Assembly (NCBI RefSeq): GCF_013314975.1
Contig: NZ_JABTYH010000024.1
Coordinates: forward strand, 1 to 64,000
Source of the DNA: Pseudarthrobacter oxydans
GTDB lineage: Bacteria; Actinomycetota; Actinomycetes; Actinomycetales; Micrococcaceae
Reading direction: 5' to 3'
DNA: 64,000 nt
Position numbers and translations under genes: made by a program. The first letter of the stretch is position 1. Each line of letters starts with the position of its first letter. This document shows positions 19,511 to 27,119 of this stretch, one piece after another. The notes below the pieces were generated by a model that made no database searches, was not told where the DNA came from, and saw only the letters and a program-made list of their open reading frames with translations.

Positions 19511-19777
19511 AGCTGTTGTTGGAGGCCTCGGGGACGGTCAAGCGCTTCGACTTTCTTCTGGATCAGGTGCTAGTTAGGACGCCGCCCAGGCCGCGGGAAA
19601 TCAGGGAGGAGACTGTGGCCGCACTCGTGGGAGGCGAAAGTCGTCTTGGAGCAGCGCAACAATATCCTCCACGCAACCCTTGGAGGTTCCCTTCTGGAGG
19701 GCAAGACGGCGTTCTACAACAGCTGCCGCAAGAGGTTTAGTGCAGGGCCACTGCGGACTGTTTTGCCTCTAAAGTAG
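19502..19777 (+). pseudogene. Left-end remnant with HEPN-like R-N-x3-H motif
   Basis: The first ~480 bp of the element hold no intact gene. One frame reads GTVKRFDFLLDQVLV up to about 19600; a second frame, open 19574-19777, reads HSWEAKVVLEQRNNILHATL. Together they look like one coding stretch broken by a frameshift. RNNILH fits the R-x4-H signature of HEPN ribonuclease-like domains, but this is a weak short match. The 19778-19977 stretch shows only a doubtful 74-codon minus-strand frame. Confidence 0.25.
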
Positions 19778-20031
19778 TCAGTCGGTGGTCATTGGAGACG
19801 TAGGCGTAGTTGATCAGTGCCGTTTTCCGGAGCGGCTTGGTGAGTCTAGGGGCGTGCCACCGCGTCCTGCCTTCTGCGTGCCGTGACATCTGGCTCAAGC
19901 TATCCACACGGCGGATGAAACAGTGCTCGACTCTCGGAATGTCTTCGTGAATTACCCGCATTTCAGTTGCATGAGCGATGATTGGTGTTGTGGATGATCA
20001 ACGTATTCATAGCCTGTCGCGAGAGCCGGTC

Positions 20032-21168
20032 ATGAACGAACATGCTTTTCAAAGCCAACGGAAGGTTGAGGCGGCGCCTGAACATCAGGCTGACGCTCAC
20101 TCGAGCGACGGGTCAATACGCCTGCTTTCCCAGCGTGACGCTGGAACGAGGATGCCCGGTGGGCGCAAGAGGCCGCCGACGATTGCCGATGTCGCACGCG
20201 TTGCCGGCGTTTCGCAGCCTACCGTCTCCCGCGTCCTGACCGGCAACACTCCGGTGCGCGACGTGACGAAAGAGCGCGTCCGGGCTGCGATGAAAAGTCT
20301 TGGCTATCGGCCCAACGGGGCGGCCCGCGCCCTGGTGCAAGGGCGGCAGCCGATTGTGGGCGTTATCACGCGTGACACCGCCTTGCATGGCTACACCCGA
20401 ATGCTGGCCAACATAGAAAGCCGGGCACGCCAGGCAGGCTACCTTGTTGCTATCGTCGCCCTCGACCCTGCAGACGTGCAAAAAGCCACTTCTGCTCTTG
20501 ATTTGCTGCTGGGTCAGCCTATCGTCGGGGTCGTCGTCCTTGACTACACCACCTACGACACGCGCCTGAAGGACAGCTTGGGGAATTTGCCCGTCTCCAC
20601 GGTGATACACGGCGACCAAACCGACATCGATGTACCTCATGTGCGTGTCGATGACCGGAGGGCTGCGTACGAGGTCACAAATCATTTGCTCGCGCTCGGC
20701 CACCGGACTGTTCATCACGTCGCCGCCCCAAGCCGCAGCGGGGAACCGCATATTCGCGAAGCAGCCTGGCGCCAGGCTTTGATCGATGCGGGTGCTCCTG
20801 TCCCTGAAGTCCGTAGAACCGACTGGTCAATCAAGGCTGCGCGCGAGGCAGGCGCAGCCTTGGCGCACGACCCCGACGTGACAGCAATCTTTTGCGCCAA
20901 CGACGAGATCGCGTTCGCGGTGATGCGCAGCATCCACGAAGCGGGCAAGCGGGTCCCGGAAGACATCAGCGTTGCAGGCATCGACGATGAGCCTCTGGCG
21001 GCGGCTTGGGTTCCTGCTTTGACCACCTTCCGGCTTGATTTTGATTGGGCCGGAGTGGCAGCACTGGAACTGCTAATGGAACTCGATGAGCTGCACAGCA
21101 CGGCCGGCACGCCGTCCTATGGACTTGTCGTCCGGGAAAGCACGGCGCCTCCCGCACCCGCCGCCTGA
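20032..21168 (+). CDS. LacI family transcriptional regulator (element cargo)
   Basis: Repressor likely controlling the adjacent glycosidase-transport genes. The helix-turn-helix (PPTIADVARVAGVSQPTVSRVL) is followed by the hinge (LGYRPNGAARALVQG) and the sugar-sensing domain with the usual C-terminal AIFCANDEIAFAVM and VAGIDDEPLAA. The start is uncertain: ATG 19978, 20032 and 20152 are in frame. 20152 gives the family's usual ~338 aa but has its GAACGAGG too close. The N-terminal extension is hydrophilic. Two near-identical 16-bp repeats downstream (21218, 21273) are candidate operators. Confidence 0.88.
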   Translation: MNEHAFQSQRKVEAAPEHQADAHSSDGSIRLLSQRDAGTRMPGGRKRPPTIADVARVAGVSQPTVSRVLTGNTPVRDVTKERVRAAMKSLGYRPNGAARALVQGRQPIVGVITRDTALHGYTRMLANIESRARQAGYLVAIVALDPADVQKATSALDLLLGQPIVGVVVLDYTTYDTRLKDSLGNLPVSTVIHGDQTDIDVPHVRVDDRRAAYEVTNHLLALGHRTVHHVAAPSRSGEPHIREAAWRQALIDAGAPVPEVRRTDWSIKAAREAGAALAHDPDVTAIFCANDEIAFAVMRSIHEAGKRVPEDISVAGIDDEPLAAAWVPALTTFRLDFDWAGVAALELLMELDELHSTAGTPSYGLVVRESTAPPAPAA

Positions 21169-21217
21169 GCGTCTGCCGGGGCGAACCCGGCGCAGAAAAA
21201 CTTCTTGCATCAAAAAA

Positions 21218-21288
21218 TGATCAACGCTTGCATGCGTTCATGTCAGGACATATGCTGTTCTTCAATCAGATTTGATCAACGCTTTCAT
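21218..21288 (+). promoter_or_regulatory. Promoter with twin operators upstream of the GH36 gene
   Basis: TGATCAACGCTTGCAT (21218-21233) and TGATCAACGCTTTCAT (21273-21288) are direct repeats differing at one base. The first merges into the palindrome AACGC-TTGCA-TGCGTT. A promoter TTGCAT (21228) - 17 bp - TATGCT (21251) lies so that operator 1 covers the -35 and operator 2 lies downstream of the start. This is a classic repression layout for the upstream LacI protein. The AAAGGAG ribosome site is at 21304-21310. Confidence 0.6.
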
Positions 21289-21316
21289 TTAGCGGATCGA
21301 CGCAAAGGAGCATCGT

Positions 21317-23497
21317 TTGGACAACACGCAGACCTCGCCAACCATCACGGTTGTGGCAGAGCAGGAGCCGGAAGAATCCGTGGCCCCGCTCCCGTTCCGC
21401 TTCGAGTGGAACACGGGCCAAATGCGCCTGACCTTCACCGCCGACACCGATCTGCCGGTGATCCTGAGCGGCGTCAGTGACACAGATTCCGCGGTGACGC
21501 GTACCATGCAGCCGATTGTCGAACTCATCGCAACCGGCGACGGCCGTTCCAGGACAACGACGCGCTTCACCAACACCGGTGTAGGTTCCCGCCTTCGCTA
21601 CGCAAGCCACGCCGAGAGTGTCCAGGACGGAGCCGCCGAACTGGAGGTTGTGCAGCGGGACCAGCATACGGGGTTGGAGGTGACGACAAAGTTCACCGCC
21701 TCGCCGGTGCTGGCGGCCGCCCGCGTGAAGACGACTGTCGCGAACACATCGGCGACTCCTGTGATCCTTGAGGCAGTCAGCTCCTTTTCGGCTGGGGCGT
21801 TTGTCTACCCTGGCGAATCGACGAAGGACCTGCTGCTGCACTCCGGTACCGGCGAGCAGTTGGCGGAATTCCGCTGGACGACCCAGGCGTTGTGGAGCCA
21901 GGAAAACCTCGCCGACTTCAACTCGGCCGACATGAACCAGCCCGGTCGCGGCGGCGTTGAGAAGGTCAGCACCTCCACCTGGTCAACGGCACGTGCACTG
22001 CCGACCGGCGCCCTTGAAAACAAGGTCACCGGACGGTCCTTTGCGTGGCAGATCGAACACAATGGGGGGTGGCGCTGGGAGGTTGATAACGTCCGCGAGG
22101 ACGAAGACTCCGTGGCCCTCGTCCTGCTCGGCCCGGAAGACCTCGATCACCACTGGTCGCACAAACTTGAGCCAGCCGAAGCATTCACGTCCGTGCCGGT
22201 GTCGTTTGCCGTCAGCGGGGCCGGGTTCGTGGGCGTCATCGCAGAGCTCACCCGCCATCGTCGGTGGTTGCGCCGCCACCAGAATGCCGACACTAGTTCA
22301 CTACTGGTCTTCAACGACTACATGAACACGATTAACGGCGACCCGACCACCGAGAAGCTGCTCCCTCTTATCCAGGAAGCGGCGGCCGCCGGCGCCGAGT
22401 GCTTCTGCATTGACGCCGGATGGTACGACGATACGGCGGCCGGCGATTGGTGGCCCTCTGTCGGCGAGTGGGTTCCTTCGGCCCGGCGCTTTCCCGACGG
22501 CGGATTGGCTCGGGTGGTTTCGGCGATCCGGGATGCCGGCATGGGAGTCGGGATCTGGCTGGAGCCTGAGGTTATCGGCGTCGACAGCCCGGTCGCCCAG
22601 CAGCTCCCGGACGGTGCTTTTCTGCAGCGCCACGGACAGCGCGTCACGGAGCACCAGCGCTACTTTCTTGACCTGCGCCACCCCGCTGCCCGCGCGCACC
22701 TGGACGCGACATTCGATCGGCTCATCACGACGTTCGGCATCGACTTCTTCAAGCTGGACTACAACGTGACCCCCGGGCCGGGTACGGACTTCGAAGCCTT
22801 CTCAGTCGGCGCGGGCCTGCTCGGGCACAACCGCGCCCATCTCGAATGGTTCGCCGGGCTCCGCCGCCGCTACCCCAACGTGGTCTTCGAGAACTGCAGT
22901 TCCGGTGCCATGCGGGCCGACTTCGCCATGCTGGAACTGTTCGACTTCCAGTCCACCTCCGACCAGGAGGACTTCCGCCTTTACCCGGCGATCGCCGCAG
23001 GCGCGCCGGTGCAAATGCTCCCTGAGCAGGCGGGCAACTGGGCCTATCCGCAGTCGTGGATGACCCAGGAGGAGATCGCCTTCACCATGGTCACCGGCCT
23101 CAGCGGCCGGCTCTACGCTTCCGGCTATCTCAACCGGATGAACTCGGATCAGCTTGAGCTCGTGCACGATGCCTACAGGCAATTCAAAGTGATCCGGAAC
23201 AACATCGCCGCGTCCACTCCGAGCTGGCCTGCCGGTCTTCCCCAGTGGTACGCCGACACAATCGCGCTGACGCTCTCCGGTCCTGAGGCTGACCTCCTCT
23301 ACGTCTGGAACCGCGGCGATGAGAACTCTGAAATCTCGCTGGACCTGGGCGACGGTGTCCACACCGGGCAACTCGTTGAAATCTACCCCCGCACCCTCGC
23401 CCCCTGGGACGTTACCGACGGCCCGGGCAACACCGTTCTGATGCGACCCGGCATCAGCGGCGCCACCGCACGGGTCTACACGATCCCGCGCGGATAA
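21317..23497 (+). CDS. GH36 family glycosidase (alpha-galactosidase or beta-L-arabinopyranosidase)
   Basis: A 726-aa cytoplasmic glycoside hydrolase with no signal peptide; TTG start with AAAGGAG 6 nt upstream. An N-terminal beta-supersandwich (1-~320) is followed by a TIM barrel. The nucleophile is expected at Asp481 (FFKLDYN) and the acid/base at Asp549 (STSDQED). The canonical alpha-galactosidase DDGW motif reads IDAGW (Asp366-Ala367) and the usual CSGGGGRFD reads CSSGAMRAD. Both changes lie in the galactose-recognition site. Adjacent araBDA genes suggest release of L-arabinose, whose beta-pyranoside mimics alpha-galactoside without the C6 hydroxymethyl. Confidence 0.85.
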   Translation: MDNTQTSPTITVVAEQEPEESVAPLPFRFEWNTGQMRLTFTADTDLPVILSGVSDTDSAVTRTMQPIVELIATGDGRSRTTTRFTNTGVGSRLRYASHAESVQDGAAELEVVQRDQHTGLEVTTKFTASPVLAAARVKTTVANTSATPVILEAVSSFSAGAFVYPGESTKDLLLHSGTGEQLAEFRWTTQALWSQENLADFNSADMNQPGRGGVEKVSTSTWSTARALPTGALENKVTGRSFAWQIEHNGGWRWEVDNVREDEDSVALVLLGPEDLDHHWSHKLEPAEAFTSVPVSFAVSGAGFVGVIAELTRHRRWLRRHQNADTSSLLVFNDYMNTINGDPTTEKLLPLIQEAAAAGAECFCIDAGWYDDTAAGDWWPSVGEWVPSARRFPDGGLARVVSAIRDAGMGVGIWLEPEVIGVDSPVAQQLPDGAFLQRHGQRVTEHQRYFLDLRHPAARAHLDATFDRLITTFGIDFFKLDYNVTPGPGTDFEAFSVGAGLLGHNRAHLEWFAGLRRRYPNVVFENCSSGAMRADFAMLELFDFQSTSDQEDFRLYPAIAAGAPVQMLPEQAGNWAYPQSWMTQEEIAFTMVTGLSGRLYASGYLNRMNSDQLELVHDAYRQFKVIRNNIAASTPSWPAGLPQWYADTIALTLSGPEADLLYVWNRGDENSEISLDLGDGVHTGQLVEIYPRTLAPWDVTDGPGNTVLMRPGISGATARVYTIPRG

Positions 23498-23541
23498 CTC
23501 CTCCAACCCATCTGCAGTAACCCAACTACGAAGGACAAGCA

Positions 23542-24807
23542 ATGAAGCTTTCTCGGAAAACGGCACGGGCGGCAATCGCGGCTCTCGGTGTCGCTGCCCT
23601 CCTTGTCAGCGCAACCGGATGCGACCGCGGCACCTCCTCCGGCAGTGATGAGGTTCAGCTGTTCCTCAACGGTGGCACCGACACTCCCCAGTACAAGGCG
23701 ATGACGGACCTCATCGCCAAGTTCAAGGAGGAGAAGGGTATCTCCGTGAAGATGACAGCGGCGTCAACGGACTACGAGGACCAGATGAAGGTCAAGCTCG
23801 CCTCCGGTGACATCCCCGATATCTTCACCACCCACGGCTGGTCCCTGCTGCGCTACAGCAAGTTCTTGGAACCGCTCACCGACCGGCCATGGGCATCAAA
23901 GGTCAACCCGGGCCTGGACTCCGCGATGCGTGACAGTGACGGCAAGATTTACGCCTTCCCCGGCGCATTCGACACGGCAGGCATCGCATACAACAAGGAC
24001 GTCCTTGACAAGGCCGGCATCGACCCGGCCACAATCACCACCTGGGACGCTTTCGATGCCGCAGCAGCGGCGGTTGCAGCCAAGGGAAGCACGCCGATCT
24101 TCTCCAGCGGCAAGGCCCAAGGCCCGGCCGGCCACATGGCCGACTACCTGGCCGCAGACTCGTTCACGGACGCCGAACTCACCCAGATGAAGGAGGGCAC
24201 TTTCGTCACCTCCGCTTACACCAAGGTCCTCGACCGGGTGAAGTCCTGGCAGAGCAAGGGCTGGTTCAACAAGGACTACTCTTCCGCTTCGGAAGATGAC
24301 ATGGCCCGCGCCCTCGCCAACGGAACGGCCGGCTTCGAGATCTACAACAACAACATCCTCGCCTCAGCGCGGACCTACAACCCGAACGCCAATGTCGGTT
24401 TCATCCCGCTGCCGCCCACCAACGGCGATACCCCATACCTGATCGGCGGCGAAGGCATCGACTCGTTCGGCGTCTCCAAGACCAGCAGCCACAAAGACAA
24501 CGCACTGGCGTTCCTTGACTTCCTCGCCCAGCCGGCCAACGCCGCCGCCCTCGCCGAAGCCAACGGCGCCGCCGCAGGCCTTGTGGACGTCAAGGTCGAC
24601 TTCGGCAAACTCACCGCCAGCTACGACAAGTACGTCACCAGCGGATCGACCCCGGTCAAACCTTACTTCGACCGCGTGTACCTTCCGAACGGCTCATGGA
24701 ACACGATGGTCGCGACCACCGACTCCGTGATCTCCGGACAATCCGACGTTGCCGGCGCCGTCGCCCAGATGAAGAACCAGTTCGCCACACTGTACGGCCA
24801 GAAATAG
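23542..24807 (+). CDS. Sugar ABC transporter substrate-binding lipoprotein
   Basis: Extracellular CUT1-type binding protein of 421 aa. The signal peptide (ARAAIAALGVAALLVSATGC) has a lipobox ending at Cys27, so it is lipid-anchored. The mature part has the family pattern VQLFLNGGTDTPQYKAMTDL, IPDIFTTHGWSLLRYSK, GKIYAFPGAFDTAGIAYNKD and a C-terminal QMKNQFATLYGQK. It sits between the GH36 gene and two permease genes in one direction. It probably binds an oligosaccharide or glycoside that GH36 hydrolyses inside the cell. Confidence 0.93.
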   Translation: MKLSRKTARAAIAALGVAALLVSATGCDRGTSSGSDEVQLFLNGGTDTPQYKAMTDLIAKFKEEKGISVKMTAASTDYEDQMKVKLASGDIPDIFTTHGWSLLRYSKFLEPLTDRPWASKVNPGLDSAMRDSDGKIYAFPGAFDTAGIAYNKDVLDKAGIDPATITTWDAFDAAAAAVAAKGSTPIFSSGKAQGPAGHMADYLAADSFTDAELTQMKEGTFVTSAYTKVLDRVKSWQSKGWFNKDYSSASEDDMARALANGTAGFEIYNNNILASARTYNPNANVGFIPLPPTNGDTPYLIGGEGIDSFGVSKTSSHKDNALAFLDFLAQPANAAALAEANGAAAGLVDVKVDFGKLTASYDKYVTSGSTPVKPYFDRVYLPNGSWNTMVATTDSVISGQSDVAGAVAQMKNQFATLYGQK

Positions 24808-24816
24808 CCCAAAAAA

Positions 24817-24850
24817 GGGGGCCTGCCCACGAACGAACCGGCAGGCCCCC
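24817..24850. terminator. Hairpin between binding protein and permease genes
   Basis: GGGGGCCTGCC pairs with GGCAGGCCCCC around a 12-nt loop, 9 bp after the binding-protein stop. There is no T tract on the plus strand, though six A residues precede it. On the coding strand it is more likely an mRNA-stabilising or partial-attenuation hairpin that raises binding protein relative to permeases; on the minus strand it would resemble a terminator. Confidence 0.65.
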
Positions 24851-24903
24851 ATCCGCATTACCCATCGGCACCGCCGATCCAAAACCTCGCGAAAGCAAGA
24901 GAC

Positions 24904-25839
24904 ATGAGCCAACAAACCACCCTCCCCCGGACCACCAAGGGGGTCGAATCCCACAAAGAACGCCGGCCGCGGCGGCGCCGTGGCGGGTCAATGAACCTGA
25001 TGTACGTGCCTGCGATCGCCATGGTCGCCATCTTCATGCTCTACCCGCTTGTCCAGGGCATCGGACTCGCATTCACGAACTGGGACGGATACTCCCCCAC
25101 CAAGGCCTTCGTTGGACTCGATAATTTCGCGCGGCTCTTCACCGACGCGACGTTCCAGACCGCGCTGGTCAACACGCTCATCTACGGCATCGGCTGCACA
25201 GTGCTGCAGCAGGTCCTCGGCCTCGGGCTCGCCGTCGCCCTCGACGGCGCTGGCCGCAGCAAGGCCTTCGCCCGGGCCCTGATCTACCTGCCCGTGCTCG
25301 TCTCGCCCGTCGTGATGACCATGATGTACTACTTCCTCTTCCAGTACGACCGCGGGGCCCTGAATGACATCCTCGTCTCGGTTGGATTCGACCGGATCGC
25401 CTGGCTCTCCACCGGCCCCGGAACGGTCACCATCGTCGTGCTCATTAACACGCTTCAATTCGTCGGCATCTCAATGGTCATCTACCTCGCCGGCCTCCAA
25501 GGCATCGGCCAGGAAATCACCGAGGCCGCTGAAGTAGACGGCGCCCGCGGACTGCGCCTCTTCCGGTCCATTACCCTGCCCCTGCTGCGACCGGCCATCA
25601 TTTCCAGCGTGATCATCAACCTCATCGGCGGGCTCAAGCTCTACGACGTCATCCAGGTCCTCACGGCCGGCGGCCCCGGATACTCCTCACACTCAGTCTC
25701 GACCCTGATTGCACGCAGCTACTTCGGCCAGCAGGCCGCCGGCTACGCCTCCGCCATGGGCGTCGCGCTTTTCGTGCTGATCGCCGTGGTCTCAATCTTC
25801 CTCGTCGCGCGCATGGACCGCACCGGAAAGGACCTCTGA
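24904..25839 (+). CDS. Sugar ABC transporter permease (MalF type)
   Basis: Inner-membrane permease of 311 aa. An Arg-rich cytosolic N-terminus (ERRPRRRRGG) precedes six hydrophobic segments starting MNLMYVPAIAMVAIFMLYPL. The ATPase-docking loop reads EAAEVDGARGLRLFRSITLP. It pairs with the next permease (TGATG overlap) and the upstream lipoprotein. No ATPase gene is present in the element, so a shared host MsiK-type ATPase is presumably used (inference). Confidence 0.93.
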   Translation: MSQQTTLPRTTKGVESHKERRPRRRRGGSMNLMYVPAIAMVAIFMLYPLVQGIGLAFTNWDGYSPTKAFVGLDNFARLFTDATFQTALVNTLIYGIGCTVLQQVLGLGLAVALDGAGRSKAFARALIYLPVLVSPVVMTMMYYFLFQYDRGALNDILVSVGFDRIAWLSTGPGTVTIVVLINTLQFVGISMVIYLAGLQGIGQEITEAAEVDGARGLRLFRSITLPLLRPAIISSVIINLIGGLKLYDVIQVLTAGGPGYSSHSVSTLIARSYFGQQAAGYASAMGVALFVLIAVVSIFLVARMDRTGKDL

Positions 25840-26708
25840 TGGCCACCACAATCGCACCGCAACGGACCGCTTCACCACGCGTCCGGCGCACCTCCCAAGC
25901 CGGACAACTCGGACGCTGGATCCTCATCGCCATCGCCGTGATCACACAGGTGACCCCGTTCTATCTGGCCCTGACCACAGCCTTCAAACCCATCACCGAC
26001 ACCACCTCGCTGTGGCTCCCACCCCTGAACGGCGGAACACTCGATAATTTCGCGACGGCATGGGACTCCGGGCACCTCGACTGGGCCCTGGAGAACGGCC
26101 TGATCGTCACCGTCGTTAGCACCGCGCTCACCTGCATCGTCGGCGCCATGGCCGCCTACCCCCTCGCGCGCCGCAGCACGAAACTGAACCGTTTCGTCTC
26201 GCTGGCCATCCTCGGCATGCTCATGGTCCCACCCCTGAGCATCCTCGTTCCCCTCTACACAATGCTCGCCCAGCTCGGCCTCCTGAACACCTACGTCAGC
26301 CTCATCCTGGTCCTCACCACCCTGCAACTCCCCCTCGCAGTGTTCCTGTTCACCCAGTTCATGCGGACACTGCCGCTCTCTCTCGAGGAAGCAGCCGCCA
26401 TCGACGGCGCCGGACTCACCACCACGTTCCTACGCATCGTGCTCCCCTCACTCAAGCCCGTCTTCGCGACCGTCGTGATCCTCACATCAACCAACGTATG
26501 GAACGAGTTCGCCATGAGCTCCTACATCCTGAACAAAGCCGAAGTCCGCACTCTCGCCCCCGCCGCAGCCAGCTTCTTCGGTACCCAGGGCAACAACGTC
26601 GGCGCCGCAGCCGCCGCCGCGCTCATCGGACTCCTCCCAATCCTCATCGCCTACCTCTTCCTCCAAAAGTACTTCGTCAAAGGCGCCCTCGCCGGAGCCG
26701 AAAAGTAA
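25839..26708 (+). CDS. Sugar ABC transporter permease (MalG type)
   Basis: Second permease, 289 aa, overlapping the first by one base. Six hydrophobic segments begin at WILIAIAVITQVTPFYLALT. The EAA loop reads EEAAAIDGAGLTTTFLRIVLP. The C-terminus (KYFVKGALAGAEK) is the standard ending of MalG-like subunits. Between its stop and the GntR gene are ~110 bp with no further gene. Confidence 0.93.
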   Translation: MATTIAPQRTASPRVRRTSQAGQLGRWILIAIAVITQVTPFYLALTTAFKPITDTTSLWLPPLNGGTLDNFATAWDSGHLDWALENGLIVTVVSTALTCIVGAMAAYPLARRSTKLNRFVSLAILGMLMVPPLSILVPLYTMLAQLGLLNTYVSLILVLTTLQLPLAVFLFTQFMRTLPLSLEEAAAIDGAGLTTTFLRIVLPSLKPVFATVVILTSTNVWNEFAMSSYILNKAEVRTLAPAAASFFGTQGNNVGAAAAAALIGLLPILIAYLFLQKYFVKGALAGAEK

Positions 26709-26819
26709 CACACCAACCGCAAACGACATCACTGTGCTTGCAACCGATGACGAGCGCCGGACCTTGGAACCCGCGGATGCCACACCGGCAGAAGACACGA
26801 AAAGGAGATGGTCCCCTTG

Positions 26820-27053
26820 ATGAATATTCAGATCCTCAAGAGCTCTCCGGTGCCGCTGTATTTCCAGATAGCCGAAGCGATTCGCGCAGACGTGCGGCGA
26901 AACAACATCCCGGCAGGTTCCAAACTCATGACCGAAGGCCAGCTGGCACGTGAGCTGAAGGTGGCGACAGGAACTGTCCGCCAGGCCATGCAGTTGCTTG
27001 CTGAGAACCACGTCGTCGTTCGAGTGCAAGGGTCTGGAACCTACGTGGCCTAG
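26820..27053 (+). CDS. Single-domain GntR-type winged-helix protein
   Basis: Only a GntR DNA-binding domain is encoded (77 aa): PVPLYFQIAEAIRADVRRNN, LMTEGQLARELKVATGTVRQ, VVRVQGSGTYVA, then stop. There is no effector domain. The start is uncertain: AAAAGGAG (26800-26807) is best spaced from TTG 26817 or ATG 26820; ATG 26808 is too close. Firmicute AraR repressors have a GntR domain fused to a LacI-type sensor, so this could be a truncated AraR-like gene or a stand-alone DNA-binding subunit. It precedes araB by 66 bp. Confidence 0.75.
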   Translation: MNIQILKSSPVPLYFQIAEAIRADVRRNNIPAGSKLMTEGQLARELKVATGTVRQAMQLLAENHVVVRVQGSGTYVA

Positions 27054-27071
27054 CGGCAAATCTTCCGATTG

Positions 27072-27086
27072 TTGTTAGCGCTAATA
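27072..27086. promoter_or_regulatory. LacI-type operator upstream of araB
   Basis: TTGTTAGCGCTAATA contains the perfect palindrome TTAGCGCTAA (27075-27084), the typical core of LacI-family operators with a central CG. It is 36 bp upstream of the araB start and gives the araBDA operon its own control point. TTGTTA (27072) and TACCGT (27095), 17 bp apart, might be a promoter; this is weak. Confidence 0.55.
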
Positions 27087-27119
27087 CATTGATCTACCGT
27101 TCCGAATGGAGAAATACAG

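Noticed and set aside
19126..19740. 204-codon frame crossing the umuC/element junction
   Set aside because: Its first half is an out-of-frame reading of umuC; only the element part may reflect a remnant, reported separately at low confidence.
19737..19961. 74-codon minus-strand frame at the element's left end
   Set aside because: No recognised motif, no clear ribosome site and located in an apparently degenerate region; not enough to call a gene.
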